A DNA stretch of 64,000 nt. Origin: Mediterranea sp. An20 (GTDB taxonomy: Bacteria; Bacteroidota; Bacteroidia; Bacteroidales; Bacteroidaceae). The stretch lies in the NCBI RefSeq assembly GCF_002160055.1, contig NZ_NFJV01000002.1, forward strand, positions 62,001 through 126,000, written 5' to 3'. The number at the start of each line of letters is the position of its first letter. Position 1 is the first letter of the stretch. Made by a program: the position numbers and the translations under genes. Shown here one piece after another: positions 19,943 through 28,942 of this stretch. The notes under the pieces were generated by a model. That model ran no database searches, was not told the DNA's origin, and saw only the letters and a list, made by a program, of their open reading frames with translations.

Positions 19943-20911
19943 TTATCGGATATATTTGTCCACAAAATTCTTTACCCGCCGCGTATATTCCTCTTTATTC
20001 TCCTTATAAGACACGGCGTGTTCGGCTCCGGGCACCAGCCACAGCTCTTTCGGTCCAGGCTTGGCCTCGTAGAGCGGGTGTACCATCCATGTGGGTACAA
20101 AGGTGTCGGCATCGCCGTGGATGAAGAGCATGGGCAGGGTGCATTGCCTGACCTGTTCCAAGGCAGATGCCTCACGGAAATTCCAACCGTATCGCCATTG
20201 GCAGAACAGGGAGGCGATGTCGAGCAAAGGGAAGGCGGGCAGGCCAAACCGGTTCTTCAGTTCTCCTGCAAACTCATCCCATACGGAGGTATAGCCGCAG
20301 TCTTCCACGAAGCATTTGGGGGGCTGGACGTTCATCTGCTTCACCTCTCCGCTGAACATCATTGTAGTGGCTGCACCCATCGAGATGCCGTGCACCACAG
20401 TTCGTATGCTGTCGCCAAAGAGTTGACGCGCCTCATTGGCCCATCGTTGTATGTCCAGCCGGTCGAGCCATCCCATCTGGACGGCATCTCCCTCGCTCAG
20501 ACCGTGGGCGTGGAGGTCGGGCAACAGGATGTTGTAGCCCAGCTGGCGGCTGTACAAGTAGCCGATGGGCATCATGCGGATGGCATTGTCGGTATAACCG
20601 TGGATGATGAGGGCGGTGCGCCGCGTGGGACGTGCGGCAGGAACGTAGAAGGCATGGAGGCGTTCGCCCCGTTCATTTTCTATATAGGTTTCTTTCAGGG
20701 CATCAACCGTGCGCAGGCTGTCCAGCCACGGGCCGAGTTCGGGATAGTCGTGACGCATCTGCTCCCACGAACCGTTGATGTTACGGCTGCGGGTGGTCAG
20801 TTCGCCGGGCTTCAGGGCGTAGTCAACCATGAAGTAGCCTGCGGCAAACAGCACGACAATGAGTATCAGCACCCCGGTGAGGATGCCGATGAAGAGTTTT
20901 TTGTGCTTCAT
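19943..20911 (-). CDS. Membrane-anchored alpha/beta hydrolase
   Basis: 322 residues from the Met at 20911 (MKHKKLFIGILTGVL), with an N-terminal membrane helix (about 5-27). Nucleophile elbow VVHGISMGAATTM (GISMG), acid in MLFIHGDADTFVP and catalytic His in VPGAEHAVSYKE are all present; ALIIHGYTDNAIRMMP gives the oxyanion region. It resembles the BEM46/FrsA-like hydrolases of unknown substrate. The longer frame start at 20947 is rejected because it would overlap aroE. Confidence 0.85.
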   Translation of the reverse strand: MKHKKLFIGILTGVLILIVVLFAAGYFMVDYALKPGELTTRSRNINGSWEQMRHDYPELGPWLDSLRTVDALKETYIENERGERLHAFYVPAARPTRRTALIIHGYTDNAIRMMPIGYLYSRQLGYNILLPDLHAHGLSEGDAVQMGWLDRLDIQRWANEARQLFGDSIRTVVHGISMGAATTMMFSGEVKQMNVQPPKCFVEDCGYTSVWDEFAGELKNRFGLPAFPLLDIASLFCQWRYGWNFREASALEQVRQCTLPMLFIHGDADTFVPTWMVHPLYEAKPGPKELWLVPGAEHAVSYKENKEEYTRRVKNFVDKYIR

Positions 20912-20925
20912 ACCTGTTCTCTGTG

Positions 20926-21672
20926 TCAGCGGTGCCAAATCTCCCAAGCAGCAAACGCCTGCAGCAGCAACATCTCCAGTCCGTTCTTCACGGTGGCGCC
21001 CTGGGCGCGGCCCTTCTTCATGAAGAGGGTTTCGTCGGGATTGTACAGCAGGTCGTAGAGCAGGTGCTGGGGCGTCAGCAGGTCGTAGGGGATGTCCGGG
21101 CAGAAGTCAACTTTGGGATACATGCCCACGGGTGTGCAGTTGACGATAACGGTGTGCTCGGCCATTACTTCAGGTGTCAGGTCCTGGTAGGTGATGGTTT
21201 CCTTGTCGCGTTTGTTGCGCGAAACATAGGTGCTCTTTATACCCAGGTTTGCCAGACCGTGGTAGACGGCTTTCGAGGCACCACCCGTGCCCAGCAGCAA
21301 TGCCTTCTTATGATGGTCTTGCAGCAGGGGTTCGATGGACTGCGTGAAGCCGATGATGTCCGAGTTGTAGCCCACGAGTTTCACCTTGGCTTTGCCTTGG
21401 CGGATGATTTTGATGACGTTCACGGCGCCTATCTTGGCCGTGTCCGGGTCGAGTTCGTCCAGGTAGGGGATGACTTGTTCTTTGTAGGGGATGGTAACGT
21501 TCAATCCGCATAGGTTGAGGTTCTCGTCCACTACCTCGGGAAAGTCCTCAATGCTGGGGATTTCGAAGTTGACATACTCTGCGTCAATGTTTTCCGACTG
21601 GAACTTCTCGTTGAAGTAAGTAATGGAGAACGAATGTTTCAGCGGATAGCCGATTAAACCGTATTTGTCCAT
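20926..21672 (-). CDS. aroE: Shikimate dehydrogenase
   Basis: A 248-residue protein. The N-terminal YGLIGYPLKHSFS binds shikimate, Lys64 in LNVTIPYKE is the catalytic lysine, GTGGAS (128-133) is the NADP-binding turn and NCTPVGMYP is conserved. It reduces 3-dehydroshikimate in aromatic amino acid synthesis. It is on the shorter side for AroE, as usual in Bacteroidetes. The alpha/beta hydrolase starts 14 bp downstream. Confidence 0.95.
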   Translation of the reverse strand: MDKYGLIGYPLKHSFSITYFNEKFQSENIDAEYVNFEIPSIEDFPEVVDENLNLCGLNVTIPYKEQVIPYLDELDPDTAKIGAVNVIKIIRQGKAKVKLVGYNSDIIGFTQSIEPLLQDHHKKALLLGTGGASKAVYHGLANLGIKSTYVSRNKRDKETITYQDLTPEVMAEHTVIVNCTPVGMYPKVDFCPDIPYDLLTPQHLLYDLLYNPDETLFMKKGRAQGATVKNGLEMLLLQAFAAWEIWHR

Positions 21673-21723
21673 GATGAAAGATAAATATATGGGTTGTTTC
21701 TGTAATCGTTGTTTATTGAACTG

Positions 21724-22758
21724 TCATTCTTCAATAGTCATTTTGCCGACCAATGTCCGTATCACTTTCTCTATCTGTAGGTCGGGATATTGGGCCTGAT
21801 ATGTTTTTGTCAGGTCTTCGTATATCCAAAGCGTATAGCCGTCCGTGGGGGAGTGGACGGCAAACACGTCATAGCTCCTCCGCACGTCTTTGCCCAGTTC
21901 GATTTCCCATGCCATATAGAATTCAATTTGAGCATCGGGCGGGTAGGACTGATATTTGTCTGTGATGTCTTGGGTGAACTCTGCAAAGTTGACTATGCGC
22001 TTTATGGTCAATGCTCTTCCTATTATCGACTGGTTATCAGAATCTAACCATCTTAATACGCCTTTATCACCTTCGGAAAAGATGGACGATGGGTTGTCAA
22101 GCTGAAGGCTGCATCCGATTTGGTAAGGAGCAGTTTGCAGGTCGGCGTGTATATCGGTCTTGTCTTCGGCATCGATATAGAAATCAGCATCAACGATGCT
22201 CCACGAACTGCGGCTCCAGGCCGGGGAAGTGCCGGGCTCTTTAGTCAGAAGGAATGTGGAAGACTCCTGCTCCACTCCGTTCAGGTAAAAATGGCGGTTG
22301 AACTCCGGGTCTTCCGGTGAATTCCACGTCAGGCGGCTGGAGAAGGTGATGACATCGGTGGTGCCGTCGCCCCAGTCCAGTGTGAGGGTTTCGTTGTCGT
22401 ATGTGTCGGTTCCGTCCAGTTCGCCGAAGAAAAGCATGTAGCGTCCGTCCTCTGTCATAAAAGCCTGCAAACCGCGTAAGATGGCTAAGTAATCTCTCGT
22501 TTGGGCTACCTGTTCGTTCAGTTTATACTCTTTCCCTTGATAGATAGCTTTGATGTCTTGCTCCAGAATGTGCCCCTCGGTCAGCGGGTTGAGAAGGTCG
22601 TTGCCTTCGGCGTCCTGCACGGCGATGATGAAGTTGATGGGGGCGAAATCCCAGATGATGTCGTCGTTTCCCCCATTGCTCTCGCTGCACGAAGTTAGGA
22701 AGAAGGCTTGACACAGGATGATGCCTATGCACAATGAAAATAAAGCATTCGTTTTCAT
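21724..22758 (-). CDS. Lipoprotein of unknown function
   Basis: 344 residues with lipobox LTSC (Cys24) followed by SESNGGNDD, an acidic stretch that suggests surface export. The N-terminal part (WDFAPINFIIAVQDAEGNDLLNP and LTLDWGDGTTDVITFSSRLTWN) is a pattern I associate with small Bacteroides lipoproteins of unknown function; the second half (about 190-344) is a different domain that I do not recognise. It sits between menG and aroE, two metabolic genes, with 25 and 51 bp gaps, so it is probably transcribed with them but unrelated in role. Confidence 0.65.
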   Translation of the reverse strand: MKTNALFSLCIGIILCQAFFLTSCSESNGGNDDIIWDFAPINFIIAVQDAEGNDLLNPLTEGHILEQDIKAIYQGKEYKLNEQVAQTRDYLAILRGLQAFMTEDGRYMLFFGELDGTDTYDNETLTLDWGDGTTDVITFSSRLTWNSPEDPEFNRHFYLNGVEQESSTFLLTKEPGTSPAWSRSSWSIVDADFYIDAEDKTDIHADLQTAPYQIGCSLQLDNPSSIFSEGDKGVLRWLDSDNQSIIGRALTIKRIVNFAEFTQDITDKYQSYPPDAQIEFYMAWEIELGKDVRRSYDVFAVHSPTDGYTLWIYEDLTKTYQAQYPDLQIEKVIRTLVGKMTIEE

Positions 22759-22783
22759 GAAATCTGGTATTAAGGGTAAATAT

Positions 22784-23521
22784 TCATTTCGTTGCCATAT
22801 ACAGCGTACAGAGGCCGAACGTCAGCCGACGGAAGCAGACTTGCGAGAAGCCGGCAAGGCGGATGCTTTCCTGCATCACTTCGCCCTGCGGGAAGGCGCG
22901 GATGCTCTCCGGCAGGTAGGTGTAGGCGCTGTCGTCGTGCGAGATGGTGCGCCCCATCAAGGGCATGGCCGCTTTGGAATAGAGGGCAAACAACTGCTTC
23001 ATGGGGAAACGGGTGGGGGTAGAAAGCTCCAAGATGACCAAGTGGCCACCCGGACGGAGTACACGGCACATCTCCCGGAGTCCGCGGTCCAGATGTTCGA
23101 AGTTGCGGATGCCGAAGGCCACGGTGACGGCATCGAACGAGGCGTCGGCAAAGGTCAGCGCCTCACAGTCCTCCCGTTGGAAGTCGATACGGGCGGCCAG
23201 CCCCGCCTGCTCCACCTTCCGGCGCCCCACCTGCATCATGCCTTCGGACAGGTCGACGCCCGTAAGCGAAGCGGAGGGCAGCATTCGGCAGGCCTGTATG
23301 GCAAAGTCACCCGTGCCTGTAGCCACGTCCAGCACCAGGGCGGGGCGGAAGGGACGCAGCCAGCGGATGGCACGGCGCCGCCACAAGCGGTCGATGCCTA
23401 ATGACATGAGGTGATTCAGACGGTCGTAGGCGGGGGCGATGTGGTCGAACATGCGTTCCACTTGCTCCGCCTTTCGCCCCTCTTGTCCGTAGGGCTTGAC
23501 TTTCTCTTGAGGATAGTCCAT
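22784..23521 (-). CDS. menG/ubiE: Demethylmenaquinone methyltransferase
   Basis: A 245-residue SAM-dependent methyltransferase. [10 protein letters not shown] (64-73) is motif I; the MenG/UbiE signatures [21 protein letters not shown] (N-terminus) and [25 protein letters not shown] are intact. It makes menaquinone by C-methylation, needed for anaerobic fumarate respiration in Bacteroides. A 22-bp tandem array (23558-23661) separates it from purC upstream. Confidence 0.95.
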   Translation of the reverse strand: MDYPQEKVKPYGQEGRKAEQVERMFDHIAPAYDRLNHLMSLGIDRLWRRRAIRWLRPFRPALVLDVATGTGDFAIQACRMLPSASLTGVDLSEGMMQVGRRKVEQAGLAARIDFQREDCEALTFADASFDAVTVAFGIRNFEHLDRGLREMCRVLRPGGHLVILELSTPTRFPMKQLFALYSKAAMPLMGRTISHDDSAYTYLPESIRAFPQGEVMQESIRLAGFSQVCFRRLTFGLCTLYMATK

Positions 23522-23557
23522 ATCTTATTTGTTTTTGTTTACAAACGGGATGCCGTC

Positions 23558-23661
23558 TGGATGAAGTGTCATCTTAACGGCTTTGATGTAGGGTGAAACC
23601 AGCTTTGACGTAGCATCAGAGTGGCTTTGGTGTAGAATGAAACGGGCTTTGATGTCGGAAG
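23558..23661. repeat. 22-bp imperfect tandem array (about 5 units)
   Basis: Units start at 23580, 23602, 23624 and 23646, each beginning GCTTTG(A/G)(T/C)GTAG or close to it, with a more degenerate unit before them. Period exactly 22 bp. Fills the purC-menG spacer. Confidence 0.85.
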
Positions 23662-23708
23662 CCCCGGAATCGGCCTCACAGATACTCCTGGGAGGGGTGC
23701 CGGGGCTT
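23659..23708 (-). terminator. Hairpin after purC
   Basis: AAGCCCCGG (23659-23667) and CCGGGGCTT (23700-23708) form a 9-bp perfect stem, 12 bp past the purC stop on the minus strand. No T-run, so it may only attenuate or protect the transcript. Confidence 0.4.
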
Positions 23709-23720
23709 GCCGGCTGGATG

Positions 23721-24665
23721 TTACGCGTTGAGATAATTCGTTACATTCCGTTCGATGCGTGTAGCGATGTCTTCCGTATCTTGCGGTACGAACTTCTCGC
23801 CCGTGATGTGCTCGTACAGTTCCACGTAGCGGTCGCTGATGCCGCGGACGATGTCGTCTGTCATCTCAGGCACCTGCTGTCCCTCCTTGCCTTGGAATCC
23901 GTTGTCCATCAGCCATTCGCGTACGAATTCCTTGCTGAGCTGGCGTTGCGGTTCACCTGCGGCGAAACGTTCTTCGTAACCCTCGCTGTAGAAGTAGCGG
24001 CTGGAGTCGGGCGTGTGTATCTCGTCCATCAGGTAGATTTGTCCGCCGTGCTTGCCGAACTCATACTTCGTATCCACCAGGATGAGTCCCCGTTCGGCGG
24101 CAATCTTCGTGCCGCGTTCGAAGAGGCGCAGGGTATAGTCTTCGAGGATGGCATATTCTTCGGGCGTGCAAAGACCGCGCTTCAGGATTTCTTCTTTGGA
24201 AATGTCGGCATCATGTTCGCCAATTTCGGCTTTCGTTGTCGGAGTGATGATGGGCACCGGGAATTTCTGGTTTTCTTTCATACCCTCCGGCAGACGCACG
24301 CCGCAGATTTCACGCACGCCGCTCTTATAGGCACGCCATGCCGAGCCGCAGAGGTAGCCGCGTACAATCATCTCCAGGGGGAATCCCTCGCAGAATACGC
24401 CGACTGTTACCATCGGATCGGGTGTGGAGAGTTTCCAGTTGGGGCAGATGTCTGTTGTCGCGTCGAGGAACTTTGCAGCAATCTGGTTCAAGATCTGTCC
24501 CTTGTAAGGGATGCCTTTCGGAAGGATGACGTCGAAGGCCGAGATTCGGTCTGTAGCCACCATGACAAGTTTCTCACCGTTGATGTTGTACACGTCGCGC
24601 ACTTTCCCGTGGTACACACCTTGCTGACCGGGAAAGTTGTAGTCTGTTTTAGTTAATGCTTTCAT
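23721..24665 (-). CDS. purC: Phosphoribosylaminoimidazole-succinocarboxamide synthase
   Basis: A 314-residue SAICAR synthetase of the longer form. [32 protein letters not shown] holds the ATP-binding and catalytic lysine region; [11 protein letters not shown] and [27 protein letters not shown] are the family signatures. It joins aspartate to CAIR in purine synthesis. Its first 17 bp overlap the end of phoH (stop within ATGAAAGCATTAACTAA), so translation is probably coupled. Confidence 0.97.
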   Translation of the reverse strand: MKALTKTDYNFPGQQGVYHGKVRDVYNINGEKLVMVATDRISAFDVILPKGIPYKGQILNQIAAKFLDATTDICPNWKLSTPDPMVTVGVFCEGFPLEMIVRGYLCGSAWRAYKSGVREICGVRLPEGMKENQKFPVPIITPTTKAEIGEHDADISKEEILKRGLCTPEEYAILEDYTLRLFERGTKIAAERGLILVDTKYEFGKHGGQIYLMDEIHTPDSSRYFYSEGYEERFAAGEPQRQLSKEFVREWLMDNGFQGKEGQQVPEMTDDIVRGISDRYVELYEHITGEKFVPQDTEDIATRIERNVTNYLNA

Positions 24666-25656
24666 ATCTTGTTGTTTTAGCTATGGTTTCTTCTTTCTTG
24701 CGCTCCCGTTCTGCCTTCTGCTCCTTCTCGTACTTGTCGTAGGCTTCGACGATGCGGGTGACTAATTTATGTCGCACGATGTCCTTGTGGTTCAGCTCGA
24801 TGAAGGCAATGCCTTTGACTCCTTTCAGAATACGGAGCGCCTGTACCAGTCCCGACACCTGCGATGAGGGCAGGTCAATCTGCGTCATGTCGCCCGTGAC
24901 AATCATCTTTGTGTTCATGCCCATGCGGGTGAGGAACATTTTGATTTGGGCAGAGGTCGTGTTCTGGGCTTCGTCCAGGATGACCACCGCATCGTTCAGC
25001 GTCCGTCCGCGCATGAAGGCCAGCGGAGCTATCTGAATGACGTTCTGGTCCATGTATTCCTGCAACTTCGCGGCAGGTATCATGTCCTGCAAGGCATCGT
25101 AGAGGGGTTGCAGGTAGGGGTCAATCTTTTCCTTCATGTCACCCGGCAGGAAGCCCAGCTTCTCGCCTGCCTCTACGGCGGGGCGGCTCAGGATAATCTT
25201 CTTAATCTCCTTGTTTTTCAGTGCCCGTACGGCTAAAGCGATGGCAGTGTACGTCTTGCCAGAGCCGGCCGGTCCGATGGCAAACACCATGTCGTGCTCG
25301 CGAAATGCCTCCACCAGTTTCTGTTGGTTGTCGCTGCGGGGAATAATGGGCTTCCCGGTGACACTGAACACGATGACATTGCCGCTTTTCTCAGCCTGCG
25401 GGGCGTTTCCCTTGATGATGTCAATGATGACTTCTTCTTTCAGTTGGTTGTATTCAGCGCAATATTTTTCCAGTTTGATGATGCTCTCTTCGAAGGCGCA
25501 CATCTCTTCTTCATCGCCCAGCACCTTGATGACATTGCCCCGCGCCACGATGCGCAGTTTGGGGTAAAGTGCCTTGATGAGCTGCATGTTGGCGTTGTTC
25601 ACGCCGTAAAAGAGGACGGGGTCTATATCTTCGAGTACAATCAGTTTTTCTATCAT
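24649..25656 (-). CDS. phoH: PhoH-like ATPase
   Basis: 335 residues from the Met at 25656 ([18 protein letters not shown]). A longer start at 25776 would add 40 residues and run over the -7 box at 25686, so it is rejected. Walker A is GPAGSGKT (128-135) and Walker B lies in [10 protein letters not shown]; the C-terminal [16 protein letters not shown] is conserved. The family is a phosphate-starvation-linked ATPase with suspected RNA-processing function. Overlaps purC by 17 bp. Confidence 0.92.
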   Translation of the reverse strand: MIEKLIVLEDIDPVLFYGVNNANMQLIKALYPKLRIVARGNVIKVLGDEEEMCAFEESIIKLEKYCAEYNQLKEEVIIDIIKGNAPQAEKSGNVIVFSVTGKPIIPRSDNQQKLVEAFREHDMVFAIGPAGSGKTYTAIALAVRALKNKEIKKIILSRPAVEAGEKLGFLPGDMKEKIDPYLQPLYDALQDMIPAAKLQEYMDQNVIQIAPLAFMRGRTLNDAVVILDEAQNTTSAQIKMFLTRMGMNTKMIVTGDMTQIDLPSSQVSGLVQALRILKGVKGIAFIELNHKDIVRHKLVTRIVEAYDKYEKEQKAERERKKEETIAKTTRYESIN

Positions 25657-25685
25657 TCGCGGTTTTTTACTTCTTCTATTTTCCG

Positions 25686-25693
25686 CAAAGGTA
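25686..25693 (-). promoter_or_regulatory. -7 promoter element of phoH-purC
   Basis: TACCTTTG on the minus strand, 29 nt before the phoH start at 25656. Fits TAnnTTTG. Confidence 0.6.
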
Positions 25694-25735
25694 GTGAAAG
25701 GTTTGCATACTTTGTGCAGACGTATCGTTTTTTTC

Positions 25736-26416
25736 TTATTCGAAGAATACGATCTCCCCTCCGTTTGCCTCTGCATATCTTTCCAGCAGCTCCTGTGTCA
25801 TGCTGGCGGCTTCGTGCAACCGCTGTCCGTTTCCGTCATATCCGTTGATGATGGCCAGTATGCGTCGGGTGCTTAACCCCATTTTGGTACGCTCGTTGTC
25901 GCTGGTGGGTGTGCCGATGCCTCCTGCAGCGTCGCGGAACACAGGCAGTCCTTCGATGTTGAGCATGCCCCGTCCGATGCCTTCAAACGGCTCATTGGGC
26001 TGTCCTACTCCCAAGCAGAGGTCTGCGCCTTGAATCTTGTCCGCATCGAATCCGCCTATGCTGTAGCCTGTCCGCAGCGAGACGAGGTTTATCAGATCTA
26101 CCAGTGTATCAATTCTGTACAGTTCCAGTCCGCGTAGCAGTCGGCGGCGCAGGGCCTCGGCCGAGGGGCGATAGCGGCTGGGGTCTTTGCCCAATCGGCG
26201 GTAGGCTTCGCGTGTGGCAGCAATGGCAGGTTGCTGCTTGATACTGTCGGCTGTCTCCGAGGCGCGCAAGGTTTGGGTGAAAGAGTCTATCTCCTGCCAA
26301 AGTCCTTCGGAATAAGGTGTGTTGGTGACGTTTGCCAGGACAGCTGCACCGCGGTATTCGGGGCAGTACGACTTGAGTTCGGGTGAGAGGGTGAGGTGAA
26401 ACATAAGTATGGACAT
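25736..26416 (-). CDS. B3/B4 domain protein
   Basis: A 226-residue stand-alone copy of the B3/B4 domain otherwise found in the beta subunit of phenylalanyl-tRNA synthetase. REAYRRLGKDPSRYRPSAEALRRRLLRG and LVDLINLVSLRTGYSIGGFDADKI are typical of these proteins. The role is unknown; related proteins are suspected of tRNA editing or binding amino-acid-like ligands. It starts 7 bp after the GNAT/laccase fusion and is probably translationally linked. Confidence 0.85.
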   Translation of the reverse strand: MSILMFHLTLSPELKSYCPEYRGAAVLANVTNTPYSEGLWQEIDSFTQTLRASETADSIKQQPAIAATREAYRRLGKDPSRYRPSAEALRRRLLRGLELYRIDTLVDLINLVSLRTGYSIGGFDADKIQGADLCLGVGQPNEPFEGIGRGMLNIEGLPVFRDAAGGIGTPTSDNERTKMGLSTRRILAIINGYDGNGQRLHEAASMTQELLERYAEANGGEIVFFE

Positions 26417-26423
26417 AAATGAG

Positions 26424-27719
26424 TTAACTGTAATTTAGCATGATTCCCGTCAGCATCCGTCCAGACTTTACACCCAGCCGTCGCGCCGAGAAAAAATCGT
26501 CATATTGCGTATAGGTGCAGATGCCGGAGGTCTCGATGGCAGAAGACGGTACGCCGAAGTCCAGCAGTTGCAGGCGGTTGGCTTCAGGCAGGTCGATGTG
26601 CCATTTGCTTTCGCGGCGGGCGATGCGTTCCATCGGGAAGTCGGCCTGGCAGAAAGCCTCGTACACTTCGTCGCCTACCTCGAAGGCCCGGAGTGAGATG
26701 CCCGGTCCGATAAAGGCCGAAACATCTGCCCCGTCCGTGCCGTAAAAGGTGCGCATCTGTTCCAGCGCGTGGCCGACGATGAAATTCACCGTGCCCCGCC
26801 AACCGGCATGGACGGCAGCGATGGCTTGGTGCTTCTTGTCATATAATAGAATAGGTATGCAATCTGCGGTAGAGATGCAGAGGCAGATGCCGGGGCGGTC
26901 GGTAACCAAGGCATCAATGCCTTGCAACAAGGCGTGGCGTTGTTCCTCGTTCGCAGAGAGGAAAGCATCGTCTATGGGCAATATTCGCGTGCTGTGCGTC
27001 TGCCAGGGAATGACGAGTGCTCGCGGGTGTTGGGGCAGGGCTGCAAGCAGTATCTCCTGGTTGCGGCTGACGCACTGGGGGGCATCACCCGTGTAGGGTG
27101 TACAGTTCAGCGAGGCATAAGTTCCGGTGCTGACACCGCCACGGCGCGTGGTGCTGAAGGCGCAGATTTCGGGATATTGAAGGAAGTGGTGCTGCAGACA
27201 GGCATCTTTTCCGACTTTGAACACCAGATGCGGCATGTCTATTCCCTTATAGTGCTTCACCATCCGGTCCACCAGGTCCATGCCGTTGCGCAGGGCCACT
27301 TGTTGCGAGGGGAAGTTGGTGTCGCGTATGATAGAATAGACCTCCCGGAAACCAAGTGCCTGAAACGCATACTCCCTGCAAGCACGGGCGGCTTCGATGG
27401 CAAATCCCTGGTGCCAGTAGGCCCGGCGCAGCAGGTATCCTATCTCGGGAACCCGCCTGCCCTTGTAGTCCTGGAGCGTAAGGCCGCATTGCCCGATGAG
27501 GGTGCCGCTGCTTTTCTCCACCAGTGCCCAAAGACCGAACCCGTCTTCCCGGTAGCGGCGCAGTTGTTTGTCCAGCCATGCTTGCACTTCCTCCCGGCTG
27601 AAAGGACCTTCGTAGGCATACATTACCTCCGGGTCTTGCAGCAGCAGGCAAGCATCGTCGAAGTCTTCCTGCCTCAGTTCGCGGAGCAGGAGTCGGCGGG
27701 TTTCCAGGATAACTTTCAT
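26424..27719 (-). CDS. GNAT acetyltransferase fused to a PgeF/YfiH (laccase-domain) protein
   Basis: 431 residues in one frame. Residues 1-170 form a RimJ/RimL-type GNAT acetyltransferase (ETRRLLLRELRQEDFDDACL, VPEIGYLLRRAYWHQGFAIEAA). From about 175 on is the YfiH/PgeF laccase domain: FSTTRRGGVSTGTYASLN, His242 in WQTHS, Cys287 in STADC and His304 in AVHAGWRG, the three metal-ligand residues of the family, with the usual 17-residue C-to-H spacing. PgeF enzymes remove wrongly incorporated amino acids or other side products of peptidoglycan; others act as purine nucleosidases. The two halves are usually separate genes. ATG at 27719 is preferred over a GTG at 27725 that overlaps the obg stop. 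Confidence 0.9.
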   Translation of the reverse strand: MKVILETRRLLLRELRQEDFDDACLLLQDPEVMYAYEGPFSREEVQAWLDKQLRRYREDGFGLWALVEKSSGTLIGQCGLTLQDYKGRRVPEIGYLLRRAYWHQGFAIEAARACREYAFQALGFREVYSIIRDTNFPSQQVALRNGMDLVDRMVKHYKGIDMPHLVFKVGKDACLQHHFLQYPEICAFSTTRRGGVSTGTYASLNCTPYTGDAPQCVSRNQEILLAALPQHPRALVIPWQTHSTRILPIDDAFLSANEEQRHALLQGIDALVTDRPGICLCISTADCIPILLYDKKHQAIAAVHAGWRGTVNFIVGHALEQMRTFYGTDGADVSAFIGPGISLRAFEVGDEVYEAFCQADFPMERIARRESKWHIDLPEANRLQLLDFGVPSSAIETSGICTYTQYDDFFSARRLGVKSGRMLTGIMLNYS

Positions 27720-27721
27720 GG

Positions 27722-28918
27722 TCACTGCTGTTCCTTGTCGTTTTCCTCTTCCTCGTCCCAGTCCTCTTCGTATTCGAAGTCTTCCAGGTCTTCGATGTCG
27801 TCCTCGTCCACGTATTCCACGCTAAGGTCTTCATCGGCACCTTCCTCGCGCAGTTCTTCGGCCAGGTGGCTCATGTCCTTGGGACGATGTGCGATGCTCT
27901 CGATGTGTCCTTCCAGGCGGTTGCTCTCTTTGTTCAGTTCAGTCCAGAGGATGTCCTTCAGCACGTCGATGCCCAGCCCGCTGACGGAGGAGATGAACAC
28001 GTGCGGGATGCCGGCGGGCAGTGTCGGTTCTATTTCGTCCATCAGTTCCTGGTCCAGCATGTCGCACTTGGTGACGGCCAGCACACGCTGCTTGTCCAGC
28101 ATCTCGGGATTAAATGTCTTCAGTTCATTCAGCAGGATGTCGTATTCCTTGGCGATGTCGTCCGCATCGGCAGGCACCATGAAGAGCAACAGTGAGTTGC
28201 GCTCGATGTGGCGCAGGAAGCGCAGTCCCAGTCCTTTGCCCTGGCTGGCCCCCTCGATGATGCCGGGGATGTCTGCCATGACAAACGACTTGCCTTCGCG
28301 GTAGGACACGATGCCCAGGTTGGGCTCCAGTGTGGTGAAGGGATAGTTGGCAATCTTCGGTTTGGCGGCCGATACGGTAGAAAGCAGGGTTGATTTGCCC
28401 GCGTTGGGGAAGCCCACCAGGCCCACGTCGGCCAGCAGTTTCAGTTCCAGGATAATGGTCATCTCCTGCATCGGCTCACCCGGCTGGGCAAAGCGCGGTG
28501 CCTGTCGCGTGGCGGTGCGGAAGTGCCAGTTGCCCAGTCCACCGCGTCCACCTTTCAGCAGGATGACCTCCTGCCCGTGCTCGGTGACATCGCACAAGTA
28601 TTCGCCCGTTTCGGCGTTGTAGGCCACGGTGCCGCAGGGTACTTCTATCACCTTGTCCTCGCCGTCCTTGCCGAAGCTGCGGTTCTTCGAGCCGCTTTCG
28701 CCGTGTCCGGCGAGCACGTGGCGCTGATACTTCAGGTGCAGCAGCGTCCAGTAGTTGCGGTTGCCGCGCAGGATGATGTTGCCGCCGCGTCCGCCGTCGC
28801 CTCCGTCGGGTCCACCCTTGGGCATGTACTTGGCTCGGTGCATGTGTGTGGAACCCCGTCCGCCCTTGCCCGAGCGGCAGTATATCTTCACGTAGTCTAC
28901 GAAGTTTGATTCTGGCAT
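27722..28918 (-). CDS. obg: GTPase Obg/CgtA
   Basis: 398 residues. The glycine-rich Obg fold is at the N-terminus ([20 protein letters not shown]), then the G domain with GFPNAGKS (G1, 169-176), DIPG (G3) and TKCD (G4). The C-terminus is a long acidic tail (from about 340, ending EEENDKEQQ) in place of the OCT domain. It is a GTPase of late 50S ribosome assembly and stress control. It sits 24 bp after the inserted AAA ATPase. Confidence 0.97.
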   Translation of the reverse strand: MPESNFVDYVKIYCRSGKGGRGSTHMHRAKYMPKGGPDGGDGGRGGNIILRGNRNYWTLLHLKYQRHVLAGHGESGSKNRSFGKDGEDKVIEVPCGTVAYNAETGEYLCDVTEHGQEVILLKGGRGGLGNWHFRTATRQAPRFAQPGEPMQEMTIILELKLLADVGLVGFPNAGKSTLLSTVSAAKPKIANYPFTTLEPNLGIVSYREGKSFVMADIPGIIEGASQGKGLGLRFLRHIERNSLLLFMVPADADDIAKEYDILLNELKTFNPEMLDKQRVLAVTKCDMLDQELMDEIEPTLPAGIPHVFISSVSGLGIDVLKDILWTELNKESNRLEGHIESIAHRPKDMSHLAEELREEGADEDLSVEYVDEDDIEDLEDFEYEEDWDEEEENDKEQQ

Positions 28919-28942
28919 AATTTCCTAATTATATAATTGTAG

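Noticed and set aside
23637..24656. 339-residue plus-strand ORF over purC
   Set aside because: Antisense shadow of a full, conserved purC.
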